A stretch of DNA of 64,000 nt from Opeltia flavorubescens (Eukaryota > Ascomycota > Lecanoromycetes > Teloschistales > Teloschistaceae), in the NCBI GenBank assembly GCA_000442125.1, contig KE546978.1, positions 620,001-684,000 on the forward strand. Direction: 5' to 3'. The notes beneath the pieces are model-generated. The model saw only the letters and a program-made list of their open reading frames with translations. It was not told the DNA's origin and ran no database searches. This document shows positions 14,675 to 29,900 of this stretch, piece after piece. Within the stretch, counting starts at the first letter, position 1. Every line of letters begins with the position of its first letter. Both the position numbers and the translations under genes were made by a program.

Positions 14675-15994
14675 GATACTAATATTATAACGAGATTTTT
14701 AAAATAGATTTTAATTCTAAATACGGTTAATAAATAGTTAATAATAAATTAATAGATATTATTTATATTATTATTTAATTAACTAGTATTAGAATAAAAA
14801 TCGATTTTAATATTATTTATAAGTATTTAAATAATAAAATAATAATCAAAGCTTTTATTTTTAAAGCAATTAGTAAATAAAAGAAAAATAATTATTTTAT
14901 AATAGAAAAATAAATTTTTTTAAGGTTTTTTAAATTATTTTATTCGAGAGTATTTTTTTAAAAACTTTATACGTTTTAAATATTTATATTTTCTATTTAA
15001 TAATAAGAACGATTTAATCGTTAGTAGAAGTATTAATAGAATATATAATATTTATTAATTTATTCGTATAATAAAAGTATAAAACTTCTATTTTAATAAT
15101 AAATATTAAATTAAATTATTTTTAATATAAAATTAAAAGTAAGCGTTAAATTAATAATATTAATATTTTAAATATTAAATTTTAGTATATAAAAACTTTT
15201 TAATTATTTATTAATTAATTTATAAATTATAAAGATTTTAATACTATAGAAATATATTAATATAATTAAAGTTTTAAAAAGCTAATCTAGAGATTTAATA
15301 AAATAAAAAAATTAAAAATAAATTATTTTATAGTAGAATATAAAGATTATTCTAAAAAAAATAATAAATTAAAATTATTTTTAATTCAAGTACTAGATAA
15401 ACTAATATATACTAAATTAGAAAAAATATCGCGTTATTAATATTATACTGAAAATATTATAAGAATATATATTTAAAAGATATAATCGGGAAAAATAATA
15501 TCTTAAATTTTTTATTTTTATTTTTAACTACTATTATAAAAGCTATAATATCTATTTTAATTTCTTTTATATACTATTAATTACAAACGGCCGAGTTATT
15601 AATAAAAACGTAGAAGATAAAAAAATTAAAAATTCTAAAATTTTTTTTATAGAGTTTTATATTATATTTAAAAACTAATATTACTTTTATAAATTTAATA
15701 AACACTAAATAGATTTTAAAAATTAGATATTATTAAATTTATATTTTTACTAATACCTTATTAAACTACTATAATAATCGAATTTATAATAGAAAAATTA
15801 GAGAGTTCTTAATAAAATATTAGTAATAAATTAGATATATTTAATTAAAATAAATACTTTAATTTAAAATAATATAAATTTAAAAAGGATTATAATTAAA
15901 TTTAAATTAATACTCGCTTTTTATTATTTTTAAAACTTTATTTTACCGGATCAATTATTAGACTAGAGATTAAAAACTTATAAAATTTATAAAA

Positions 15995-16440
15995 TAAAGA
16001 ATTTTTATTACTAAATATAGTATTATTAATTCTATAAAATATAATTATTATGAAAACAAACTAATATTAAAAATAGGTCGATTTTTTTTTAAATATAGGT
16101 ATTTCCTAAAGCTTTTATTTAAATTTATAAAGTTTATAATAGTAGGGCTTATTAATATAAATATTCGTTAAAGCTTTTATTTAAATTTATAGAGTTTATA
16201 ATAACGAAATTTATAAATATTAATATTCGTTAAAATCTTTATTGAAATCTATAAAGCTAATAATAGTAAAGTTTATAGCAATTAAAAAATAGATAATTCT
16301 TTATTATTAAATATAGCGCTTTTAATTCTATAAAGTATAACTACTATTAAAACGAACTAATATAAAAAATTAATCCATTCTTTTTAACTATAAATATTCG
16401 TTAAAGCTTTTATTTAAATTTATAAAGTTTATAATAGCGA
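15995..16440. repeat. 62-bp tandem repeat inside a 295-bp duplication
   Basis: The word AAAGCTTTTATTT, or a close variant, starts at 16108, 16170 and 16232, giving three units with a 62-bp period. A fourth copy starts at 16403. The sequence near 16,021 (TTAATTCTATAAAATATAA) recurs near 16,317 as TTAATTCTATAAAGTATAA, an offset of about 295 bp that also links units 16108 and 16403. So a 62-bp minisatellite sits in a partly duplicated 295-bp module. The repeats are still alike despite RIP. Confidence 0.75.
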
Positions 16441-19400
16441 TATTATTAATAAAACTCTTTTAATTTACTTTAGCTATATAAATATTATTAAAGTAGTAGA
16501 ATTATTATTTTATACTATTAATAATAAGTATAATTATTATTTATAAATACTCCTTTTTAATTTTTTTAATAAAAATATTAATATTTATCTTTATATTAAA
16601 AAATTTTACAATTACTGATAAAAAGTTAGGTTATAATATTAATCTACGTTAGTAAAGGATAATAATAGCGTTATAATATATTTTAAATATTTTAGTAAAA
16701 TTTAATACTAAATTTAATGGAACTACCTAATATAATATTATTTAAAAATCTAAAAATTATTTTATTCGTTTTATTTTAATTTTTTAGCGACGATATTTTT
16801 TATATTAATTTTATAGCGTATACGCTTTTATATATTACTATATCTATATTATTAGATAAATAAACTTTTTTTATTTATAACTCTTTATATATTTATCGAA
16901 TTTAATATTAAAGCGTTGAAGTACTATATAATAAAATTAAAAGCTTTTAAAATATTAGACTTTATTTATTAAATATTATAGTAATAATCCTATATATTAA
17001 TATATATTAATTTTATTTCCCGTTCATTACTAGTATTAGGTTATTTATTTAAATATTTATTCGAATTCTTTATTTTTTTAATTAATAATTATTTACTATA
17101 TACTTATAAATTAAATTCTTTAATAATAAATATTATTTAGAATTAGTTTTTAGAAATTTAATAAAGCTATATTATTATTATTAAAAGCGAATTATAGCTT
17201 TTAAAGATTTATTTAAATAATTTCTATTTAATCCAGTTTTTTATTCTAAAGAAATAAATTTATTATTTATATATTTTAAATTATTTATTTTTATAATTTT
17301 TTAATAGAGAATAAAATATATAATACTTATATTAATAGTACTTAATATATTATTATTAATCTTTTTTTCTATTATTCTACTTATTTTTTATCCTTTATAC
17401 TTTAATTATTATTATATCCTAAAATTAAATGCTATAAAAGCTTTTTAAATATCTATAACTATATTAATAAACGCCTATTCTATTTTTTCTACTAATTTTT
17501 TAACCGCTAACTCTACGGATAAAATAGCTATTTCGTTTTTTTTAAAGCCCGCTATATTATATTATATAGTATAATATCTCTATTTCCTTTAATAAATAGA
17601 TCGGGCTAATAAAAACCGGTATAACTTAATATAATATATATTTATATAGTTCGTAATATTAAATTATTTACCTTTTTAAATATTAATTAAATTGAAAATA
17701 TATTAAATATTATATATATTATTTTTAGAGTTAAAAACAGTTATAAATTTTTTTTTTCTAAAGAAATTATTTAAATATAAATAAAACTTTTAAATATATT
17801 TAATTTATTATATACGGTTTTATATATTAAAAAATCGAAAATTAAATAAATTTTAAATAATATTAAAATATTTTTTTTATACGCCTTATTATATTAGTAT
17901 ATAATTTATAATCCGTCCGAAATTGATTCTAGTAGAAATTATAAATGAATAATAATAGCTATAAAATTAATATTAATCCGGCTATATTAATTAAAATATT
18001 TATATTTAATATTGAAAAGTTTTTTTACCGGTATTATAGCTTTATTATAAAAAAATATATTATAGCTATATATAAATAAAAATCTATATAGTCGATAATT
18101 ATAGTTTATATAATAGCTATTTATTTTTATTTATATACTTATAAAAAAATCTTTTATAGTTTAGATTAATATTATCCGCTATTTTTTAAAATAGGAATAG
18201 ATAAATAATTTAAATAAAAACTATATAAAATTCTTTTTTCGCGATTATAAACTACTTTTTTTTTATTTAATAAACCTTTTACCCGTTTATTAAACCTTAT
18301 TCTAATATATAATCAATATATATTTAGTATTTCGAATTAATAAATATCCTATTTTAATATAAACTTTATTTTTTTTTAAACTATTATAATTACTAAAATT
18401 GGATAAAATATTAATTAAAGAAAATAATAACGATTATATTATATATAGCTTATAATAGCGGCGTATTATAAATATTAAATCGCTTTATATATTTTATAGA
18501 ATTTCTTTTTATCGCCTATTCTTTATTAATATTAATATTTTATTTTTAAATATTTAAATAAAGCTTTTTATTATTGAAAATTTTATTACAAATAATAATC
18601 TATTTATTATATTTAATTTTTAACTATATTATTAATTATTAATTAATATAGCTTTAATTTAGGACTTTATATTATACGAACTATATATAAAAAAATCAGC
18701 TTTATTTAAAATAAATTAAATAAATTTATAATACTATATAAATATATATAATAAATAGCTAATATAATTCTATCCTATTTTTAATTATATTATACTATAA
18801 TATATTATAATTATAATAATACTACTAGTTTTTTTTATTATTACCGCAGGGTATTTAATTCGAATTTATATTTTTTACCTTATTATATTTTTTATTCTAT
18901 CCTATTTTATTTATTATTCTAATTATTATTTTATCTATAGTAAGAGTTACTAAATTAAATAGTCGATTTATATATAAATCTAGTAAAATATTAGCGACCT
19001 CGTTAATAATAATAGTAGGTATATTATAAACTAGCCGGCTAATAAATAATAAAGCTAATTTAATCTATTAAATAGTTAAATATAATTTTTTATTTATTAT
19101 ATCCGTATTTTTAATCGATTAATAAACTAAAATACTTTATTAAAAAAGGATATAACCTTTAAATATATACGAGATAAAAGTATATAAAAAAACCTGATTT
19201 TTTAAATAAATATTAAACTAAAATATTCTTTTTAATAAATAATAAATTCTAGAAAAAACTATTAAAAGCCTTTAATAATAAATATAAAAAAATTAATTTA
19301 ATTATAATTAGATTTAAATTAAATAAAGATAATATTAAATTTCAATTAATTAATTATTATTCAAATAAACGGTTTTATTTTTATTAAAAAAAAAGGAATT

Positions 19401-22400
19401 TTTTAATAATTAATATTAAATATATAATAGTAAAGGTTAAATAAAATAGTTTATATAATAATTAATAAAAAAGTAAAAAAAAAACTACTAAATATTATAC
19501 CTCTAATTTCGATAAAAAAAATAGTTAAAATATTAAAAATTACAGGTTTAATTATAAATATTCTTATTATAAAAATAAACTAATTTATATTATAAATAAA
19601 AGTTGAATAAAAAGTTAAAATTATATAAAATAGTAAAATTATTTTAATAATCTATATAAAGAATCTAGTTAAAAATAGCTTAATTAAAAAAAAGATATTA
19701 TACAATAAATTTTTTAAAAAATTTAAAGAAAAAACCTATTATAAAATAGATTCTAATAACTTGGAATTAATATTTTATAATTAAAAAATAGATATAATAA
19801 TAAAAATTATTACTTTTATAAATCTATATAAAGTATATATAGTAAATTTTTAGGTTATTATTAAAATTCGCCTATTTAAATATTTAAACTGTAAATTATT
19901 TCTTTTATATTTATTATTCGATTTTAATATCTTTTAAAATTAAAATTAGAAAAATCTTTTAAAAAAAAATTAAGAACTAGTTATAATATTTAAAAAATTC
20001 TATTATTAATATAAATTATTAAAAAAAAAAATTTAAATTTATTAAAAAATCCTGGAAGGAATATTTAAAAAAATAGAATTAAATTTTCTATAAAAATATT
20101 TAACTATAATTTCCTAGGATAAAACAATAGCAAAATATTTTAATAATCCTTTATTATTTTTTAGTAATAGAAAATATAATTAAATTTTAAAAAAAACTCG
20201 GACTATAAATAAATTTATATAATTAAATTTTCTATTAAAAATAGTTTATAAAGATTTTTAAAAGTAAAATAATAAAATTAAATATATTTCTTTTAATAAA
20301 TAAAATATTATTAGATTTAATAACAATTTTAAATAAAAATAAATAAAAATTTAATAAAATTTGAAAAAAAGGGCCTAATTTTTAGTATATATACTTTTTA
20401 TAATTATAATATTTATATATCTAGTAATAAATTTCAAAATAAATAAAACTAGAGATATTTCCTATTTTACTTAATAAATAAACAATATAAAAAGTTTAAA
20501 TTAAAAAATAGCCTGAAATTTAAAATAGAAATAGTTAATAATAATAATAATTAGGATATAATAAATATATTAATAGTTAATATATTCTAATTAAGATCGC
20601 CAAGTACTAGATATTAAAGTAAGTAAAACTAGAAATATTCCCCGCGTTATCTAATAATAAAAAATAGAAAAAACTAAAATTAAAAATTAGTCTAATATTT
20701 AAAATTTAAAAAGCTATTAATAATAATTATTGAAATATAATAAATAAAGTAACGGTTAATAAATTTTAATTTAACTTATTTATATAAAAGATTATAAATA
20801 TAATAAATAAACTTGCTAATAAAATAATATTAAATATAAATATAGTATTTTATAAAATAAATTATAATTTAATAAGTTTAAATAATAAATTAATAGTAAA
20901 AATTTTTATAGATATTAAAAAAGTTTTAAATATTTTTAATATTAATTATAAAAATCTACCCTTTAATATAATACTTAGAATCTATATATATACTATTTCC
21001 TTTCGGTTTAAAAAAGAATCTATTAATAGTAATAATATAAATAAAAATATCTATAAAATCGTTAAATAAATTTAACTTTAAAATATTATTTATTTATTTA
21101 AATATTCTAAATCTATATAATAAATTTAAAGCTATTATAATAGTTTATTATTTTAATAACGCGATTTTTATAAAATTCGCTCGGGTATTTAAATATAATA
21201 AGCTGGAAAATTTTAAAAATCTATAATATTATAAAAGTTCGTAAAAATAAATAAAAGAAAAAAAAATTTAAATGTTATATTCTACTAAATATATAGTATA
21301 TACTATATATTATATATAAAAGCCTAATAGAATAATAATTCTTTTATAAATATAATAAATTTAAAAAAAAACAAAATTTTATAAAAATATTTTAATAAAT
21401 AAAAATTAATAAATATTATAAATTTTTAATATAGTTAATTTATTTACTATAAATATAATAATATTTCAAGCGTTCCGCTAAATTAAAAAAAATAAAAAAA
21501 AAGAATTAAATAATAAATATATCGGATTTAATAATAAGTAAATTTTAAAAATATATTATTTTTTTATTAATAATATAATTATCGATTATTTTTATATTAT
21601 AGCTAGTTTTATTAACAATATATAACTATTTAAAGAATCTATTATTATTTTAATCCTTTTATAACTTTTAAACTAATAGTTAAAGTAGATTATAAAGTAT
21701 TTCGACTTATTTAAATAGAAGATTCTTTTCGGTTATAAATAATATATAAAAAGCAAGTTTAAAGGGCTAAATATAAAATATCGCGAAGATATTTATTTTA
21801 AATAAAAAAAGATAGATAAATACTAAAAAGCTGTATTATAATTAAAGTAGAAAAATATAATTATTATATCTATCTTTTAATTATATAAAAGAAATATTTA
21901 TAATATATTTTATTTTAAATTAGTACCTAATTTAGATAAAAAAGCGGACGAAAATTTTAAAAAAANAAAAAAAAAAAAAAAATAACTATTTTATTTAATA
22001 AAGATAAATAATAATAAATAAAAAATATTAATTTTTTAAATTAAATATAATATTATTATAAATATTTATTTAAAAACTAAAAGTATTTAAATAATTTATT
22101 TTTAAAAAATTATTTAGTTTTATTATTAAATCGATAATATTATATAAAATTAACTTATTAAATAAACTAATTATTCTTTAATTAATTAGAAAATATAAAA
22201 TATATATTATAAAAATCTAAAATATTCTATAATAATAGCTATAAAGAAAAATTTAAAACCGGCTTTTATAATATTTATTAAAAATAGTAATACGATAAAT
22301 AAAATAACTTAAAAAAAATTAATAAATTTATAAAAATTTTATAAATAAATTCAAAACGTATTTTCCTATAATAATAATAGTATAGATTATATATTTAAAA

Positions 22401-25314
22401 ATATTTTATAAACCTTGATATTATATATAGCTAGATTAATATTAAAATATTTTTTATAAATTTAGAAAAAATATTAACTATATACTTATAAAAAAATTTT
22501 GAAAAGTTTTTTTTAAATTTATAGAAGCTAATAAAAATAATTTATTAAATAGCGATTATTAAAATAAAATTTATAACCTAAAATTAATAGTAAATATTAA
22601 TATAACCTTTTTTTATTTTTAATAATTAAAAATATTTTTAAACCTTTTTAGTTTATTAATTATATAAAAATTTAAAAAGGATTTATATATATTTACAAAA
22701 AAAATAAAAAAATTAAATTAAATTTTAAAATAGTAGTTAAAATTTAAAAAAAAATCTATTTATAATTTTAAAAAAAATTCGTTTATTAAATAAAAAATTA
22801 AAAAAATTTATACTATTAAAATTAATTAGAAATTTTAAACGGTTAAATATTAGATAAAATTATAATAGAAAATAAATAAAAAAGTAATAATCTATATATT
22901 AGCGCTATATAAAATATATATTCTATATTAAATAAATATAATATTTAGTAATTTTTTATATAATATCCGTTTTTATATAATTTTATTTTAATAATTTAAA
23001 AAAATAAAAATAAAAATATTATATTAGTTTTAAACGATATATTAAAAAAAATATTATCGATATTTTTAAAAATTTTAATAATTTATATATTATACAAGTT
23101 TTTTTAAATATTATTTAAAATATTAAAATAGATTTTAATTTTTAAATTATTAATTAATTTATTTTTTTTAATTTTAAATAAGAAGTTAAAAATAAATTAT
23201 AAATTAAAGCTAGAATTAATTATATTAATAGTTTAAAGTTTATAATAATATAATATATTCTATATTTTTAATTAAAGCTCGACTTTACTATTATAATTAA
23301 AAATATTAAACATCGAGTTATTTATAATACTATATAGAATTATAATAATAAAATTGTAGAAGTATATAATAAAAAATATATATTTTATTATATTACAGAC
23401 TAGGCTAAAGCTATTATAAATAATAGAAGTAATAATATATTTTAAAATAATAAAATAGAATTAAAGTAAATAAAAAGGTATAAAAATAAACTAATATATA
23501 TTCGGGTATATATATTTAAAGTTTTATTATAATATAAATCAATTTTTATAAATTTTTATTTATTAAATTATAAAATCTTCTATTAAATATTGAAAGCTAT
23601 AATAGAGTATAAATAACAATTATATAATTTCTAAAAATATAGATTAAATATAGATTAAAAACTAAAATATAACTTTTAAATACTAATTATAAATTATTCA
23701 ATATATTAATTAAAAAATATATTTTATTAATAGTATTTTTAAGTTTTTTTTAATATAAAATCCTATTAAAAAAGCTTATAAAAAGGATATTTAAAAGCGA
23801 GACCTTTTTAAAAATATAAAAGTTTAATAAATATTAAAAAAAAGAATAAACGGCTAGTTTACGCTTATTATATATAATAAAAAATAATTTTTTAATATAA
23901 TTAACTACCGCCCCCTATTATAATAACTATAAGCGAGTATTTTAAATAATATATAAATACTATTAATCGGGAGTATAAATTCTATAAAAAATTAATAGAA
24001 GCAATTTAAAAGTTAATTAAATATTTATTTATATATAAAATTCGATAAAAAAAATATAATAATAAATTTTATAACGAGTATAATATTTAATTAACTTTAA
24101 AGTTTATTTATATACGAATCTAAATATTAAAAAATTTATAGAAAATATTTTAAAAGGATTCTAATATAATAGTTTAATTTTTCTAGAATTTTGAATTTAA
24201 TAAAGTTATATTATAAAATAAATCGACGATAAATTAAAAAATAAAAGCTTTAATATTATTTAATATAAATTAGGAATATTATTAATATCTAATATTATAA
24301 AAATAAAAATATATTTTAAAGTAATAAAAATAAAAGCTGGAAAATCGGTTAATTATTTAATATATATATATCGAATATATTAAATACTAGATCTTTTTAA
24401 TCTATATAAAATTGTATTTAAAGAACTAATAATATAAAAAAATAGCTTTAATAAACTTTATAATCTAAAAATTTAAAAAAATATTCGATCGAATTATATT
24501 TTTAAAAATATATAAAATAATAATTATATTATAAAATAAAACAAATAATATTTAAATATATTAAATTTTATTTTATTTATTTTAAAATAAAAATATTATT
24601 TAACCGGCTGGTTTTTTAATAGTAAATATATTAAAAATAAAATTCAGAAATTTATTAATATTATTATAGCGAGCGATAAATAAAAATTATTTATTTTTTA
24701 TAATATTAATAAATAGCTAATCTAGATTAATTAAATTATATATAATTTCAAAAAATATAATAAATATAAAATAATAGATTTAAAAATTTGAATATTATAT
24801 ATAAATTTAAAATCTAGTATATATATAATTATATATTATAATATATTAAATATTCTAGAGTTTATAATTAGCTATAAACTATTTATATTTTATTTTAATT
24901 ATAGTTCTATATAGTTATATAATAATAACAGAAAAAGAATATATAATAAAATATATACCGCGAATTAATAATAGAATAAATAGTAGGTATTATTAAAAAA
25001 CGCCACGATTATTTTAATTAATTAGAAAAATAATAATATTATATTTAAAATATCGAATTATATATTTATAAAATCTATAACCAAATAAATATAAATACTA
25101 AAAAATATTAAATTCAAATAGATAAATTTATTTAAAAGACTTTTTCCGAGTTATAATAATTATTTAATTCTATCTATTCTATTAATTTTCTATTTATATA
25201 ATATAGCTATAATACTAGCGATTTTTTAATATATTTATAGAGAATTTATTAAAAAAAATTATATATTAAAAATATCTATCTATTTTTTTTATAATAGATT
25301 TAGTAAAGAAAGGG

Positions 25315-25690
25315 TCCAGTTTACGTAAAAAATTGATTTCTACCNGCTTATTTATTGGTAATAAGGTGTTCTCGATAAACGAAAAAAATTAAATTCTAGC
25401 CAGATTTTACAGTTATAATAACTCAGTCAATTTCGTGTAAAGTATTGTATAAAATAGCTTATTTTAAAGCTCTAAACGAGCGCATTCTAATACTCTATAA
25501 ATTTTGAAATTTGGATAAAAACTAGTGGCTCTATTAGCTATAGAAGATTTGCGCTGGCGATTTTTATTGTACGCTCGCTGAAAAAGCTTATAGGGCTGAA
25601 AAAGCTGGTAGGGCTGAAAAGCCTTATAGGGCTGAAAAATCTGATAGGGCTAAAAAGCCTAATAAAGCTGAAAAAAAAATATTTAAAAAA
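25315..25690. other. Island that escaped RIP
   Basis: In this 370-bp patch CA and TG dinucleotides reappear at normal frequency (for example AACTCAGTCAATTTCGTG near 25,420), in sharp contrast to the flanks. The patch ends in an 18-bp tandem repeat. I recognise no known gene. It may be single-copy DNA too short to be caught by RIP, or a recent insertion. Confidence 0.7.
25577..25678. repeat. 18-bp tandem repeat, about 5.5 units
   Basis: Units start at 25577, 25595, 25613, 25631, 25649 and 25667 (partial). The consensus is GCTGAAAAAGCTTATAGG with one to several changes per unit. Because 18 is a multiple of three, every frame is periodic; one frame reads AEKAYR-like hexapeptides and another LKKLIG-like hexapeptides. 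The array decays into poly-A on the right, at the edge of the RIP-degraded DNA. Confidence 0.9.
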
Positions 25691-26690
25691 TTAAAAAATT
25701 TTAAAAAAATTATTTAAGAAGGAATAATTAACTTATTTAATTTTTTAATTATTAATTAGTTTTTTTTATTATTTAATAGAAACTATAAAATTAAAAAAAA
25801 AACTAATTTAATTAAAATACTAAATATATTAATTATTTCGAATTTTATAATTTTTAAAATTTTTAATTTTTAAAGTTTTTAATAGAATTATTATAAAAAA
25901 TAATTATCAATTTTTAATAAATTTTTTTGAAAAAATTTAGGGCTCTTTTATATTTAATAAATTATTAGTTTTTAGAAAATATTAATAATTTATAAATATT
26001 AATATTAAATTTAAAATGATATTTATAATTTTAAATATATTATAATAAATATTAAATTTAAAATATTAAAATCTTTGAAATTTTATAATAAATAANAATA
26101 AATTTTATTTATAAATACTATATTTAAANAAATTTGAAATAAAATATTAATTATAATTTTAAAATTTATATAAATAATAATAATAAATTTGATTTTTTTA
26201 TCGTCGTTTTTTTTTAAAATTTAAAAAATATTTATAATTATTCTATTCGTAAATTATAAATATATTAGAAAATTTAAAAATTTATAATTAAAAAATAAAA
26301 TAAATTATTTTAATTTATATTTAAATTTTTGATTTATTTTAAAAATAATTTTATACAAATTATAATAAATATAAATATTAAAATTTATATATTTTATTAA
26401 ATTTTAATTAAAATAATTTAAAGATAATAATAATAATAAAAATTTTAATAAATATTAAAATATTTCAAGTTTTTTTTTAAAAAGATTATTAATAAAATCT
26501 AGATATTAATTTTTTTTAAATTTTAAATATAGTAAAAATATTTAATAAATAGAAAATAAATAAAATTAAATCGATATAAATCGAAATTTATTAAAATAAA
26601 TATATTTTTATAATATAATTTTTATAATTAAATATAAAAAATAAATAAAATAATAAAATTATAAAAAAGATTCTATAATAATATTAATAA

Positions 26691-26902
26691 TATTACGGTT
26701 ATACCGTATAAGCAGAAGGTTAATAGGATAAATAGGGCTGAATAGCTATTATAGCTCGAAAAAGGCCTTTTAAATATATTTATCTAATTGAATTTCGCGT
26801 TTTTTAATACCTATATTTATTTAATTATAAATTTTATAAATAGATAATTCTTTACTTTTAATATAATATTATTATTTTTTATATAATATATAATATATAA
26901 TA
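26691..26902 (+). repeat. 5' LTR of copy C
   Basis: Starts TATTACGGTTATACCG directly after AATAA, and aligns along its length with the LTRs of copies A and B. It is followed by the same GTAATTAAAAGTAA internal start as copy B. Confidence 0.8.
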
Positions 26903-29900
26903 GTAATTAAAAGTAATTTATATAAAATATAATACTATTAACTTTTGTATATATATATTATTAACTATTATATAATATTAGATTTTTCGGGTAGATTTAA
27001 CGCTTTTTTATCTATAGGACTACCGCTTTTATATTAATATTTAGTTAATAAAATTAATTAAAATATATTTTAGCTTTTAATCCTTTTAATAAAGTTTTAA
27101 ATACTTTTTATAATAATTTAAAGAATTTAATCGATTTTATTATTATATTAGTTTTTATTATAACCGTTTTTTATATTAAAAAGTTCTAAAAATATATTAA
27201 ACGATTTTTAAAATAGAATCGAGCCTTTATAGTAATCTTTAATATTTATACTAATTATATTTATAAAAGAAGTCCAGGTTTATACTATTTCTTAATATAG
27301 AAATCTTTTAATAGCTAGATAATTTAAATTAATATAGTTTTTATTATTACTTATCCTATAAATTAGAGCAAGTCCTAATAGATTTTTACTAAAATAATAA
27401 ACGATTTCTATAATAACGCTATTATAATCTTTAAAAATAAAAACTTTTAAATTTATATTTAAAAACTAGCTATAAATTTTATTTAAAATAATTTAAACCT
27501 TTATTTTTATTTTTTAAATTTATTAAAAAATTTATAATAATTTAATAAATTTATAAATATTATTAAATTTATTAATATATTTAAATAATAAAACTATATT
27601 TCTTTTAGTATTAAATCTAGCCTATTCTATTAAATAAAATTAAAAAATAGTAGTATACTATTATTAAATATAATAAAAATTCTATTTAAATAATAATAGG
27701 GTGGATTTATAAATAATAATAATCCGTTATAATAATTATAAGCTTTTTTAAATAAACAACTATTTATAAACGCCTATTTAGTTTAATTACTAAGTAGGAT
27801 TTCTAATATAGAATTTCTAGAATTAATTAATTATTATACTAGTAAACCTAATAATTATACTAGTTATTATTAAATTGTAATAGAAAGCTTGTAATATTAA
27901 TTTATTTTAACTAGATAATAATAAATAATCTATAAAATTTATAAAATCGTATAATATTTATTATAATATATATATTTTTATATAATATATAAAAATAAAT
28001 ATAAAATAATAAATATATTATTAATATATTATAATTTAAATTCTTATTTATAAAATAAAGTAGTTATATTATTTATTATTATAATTATTAAATTTATTTA
28101 TAAATTATTATAATTATTAAATTTATTTATAAATTATTATAATTAAATAAAAATATTAAACTATAATATAGATTTTTTAAAAATTATTTTAGCGAGCTAT
28201 TATCTATTATATTAATATAGCTAGAATAAATATATTCTACTATTTATAATATATAAGCTTAAAAAAATCTTTTAAAATATTTAAATAATATTATTATTAA
28301 AGTAAAAATTATAAAAATAGTATTTATTAAAAATATTTAAGTAATAATTAATATTAAATATTTTAACGTTTAATTATAAATATTAATTCTAAATAAAATT
28401 ATAATAATTATTATTAAAACCTTTTATAAATTCTTTTAAAATAAAAAGAGTATTTAATTTAATATTTATAATAGTAATAAAACCCGTAAAATATTAAAAC
28501 TAAATTTTCTATAAAAGGATAAAAATAAATAATATAAAGGAATAATAATATATTAACTGCTATAAAATAAATTTTTTTATATATTTAAATATTTATTTAT
28601 ATATCCGAGTTATATATAAAAAAATTAATCGAATATATTTCTTATTATATATTAATACTAGAAATTTTTTATAATTTTATAAGCTTTATTAATTATAAAC
28701 GAGTTTAATATATAAAATAATTAGTATACTATTTAAAATTATTATTAATAATTTTTATTTAAAGCGATTACTCTATTATTATAAAATTAAACCGAAAATT
28801 AATAAAATTATAGCTATTAATAGTATAATAATAACTGGAATTTATATAGAAACCGCTAGTTAAATAACTAGCGAGTTTATTTTTAATAAAAAGTTTTTAA
28901 CGAGTAGGTTTTAAATAATAAAACGAAATAATACTAATATTATAAAAATAGCTTCTATTAATTAATAGATTTTATTAAAACTAAATATATAATAAATAAA
29001 AAATTTAATAAAATTCTATATTCTATTATTAAAGATCCTAACTAATATAGTAATATAATAGAATTCTATTTTATTATAATAAAGCGCGCGGAATTTAAAT
29101 TAATTAAAATATACTAATATAATAAATATAACGAAATTTTTAAATTAAATAACACTTTATATTAATATTAACGTTTTAATTATAATAAAAAACTATTTTT
29201 AACTATAGTTACTATAGTTAAGCTAATTATTAAATTAAGTATTTTATTAATATTAATATAAATTTATTTAAAACTAGTTAAATTATTTAAAAATATATTA
29301 AAAATTATTAAATTAAAAATTATTAAATAGCTATTATTATAAATATTTTAATTAATTAAAAAAAATATATTAATAATAAGCTTTATCTTTTAAAAATATC
29401 GTTATATAATTATAAATATTCCTTTATAATTAAATATTAAAAATTATAGTTTTTATTAAAATATAAACTATATAATAAGTTTAATTAATCGAAAGTTTCT
29501 ATTAGAATAACTACTATATATTATAATTTAGAAAATACTAGTTTTTATAATTATTAAAAATATTAATAAAAAATAATATAATATTATTAAATTTATAATT
29601 ATCGAAATTTTTATATTTAATAAAGGGGCTATAAAGTTTATTATTATTATACGCGAGTTTTATTTAATAGATAATCTAAATATTAATATATTTACTAGTA
29701 TCGATATTATTAAATTTAAAGATATTAATATATATTTATTTATTAATATAATAATTATTAGTTTTTATAACGATATAATAGTACTAATCGCTACTAGTAT
29801 TAAAGATATTAGAATAAACGCTATTATTTATAATATTTAATATATTATTATACTATTATATTTTAATAAAACCGTAAAAGTTATAAATTTATATTAAAAT

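Larger units (their letters stand above)
14680..26685. repeat. Anonymous RIP-degraded stretch, possibly with a LINE
   Basis: Twelve kilobases of RIP-degraded DNA between copies B and C. The 18-21 kb part changes from T-rich to A-rich on the plus strand, and near 20,900-21,050 a stretch weakly resembles a LINE-type reverse transcriptase. I cannot support this firmly. No LTRs of the A-C family or of element D are visible here. The stretch contains the local repeat at 16,000-16,440 and the unmutated island at 25,315-25,690, listed separately. Confidence 0.35.
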
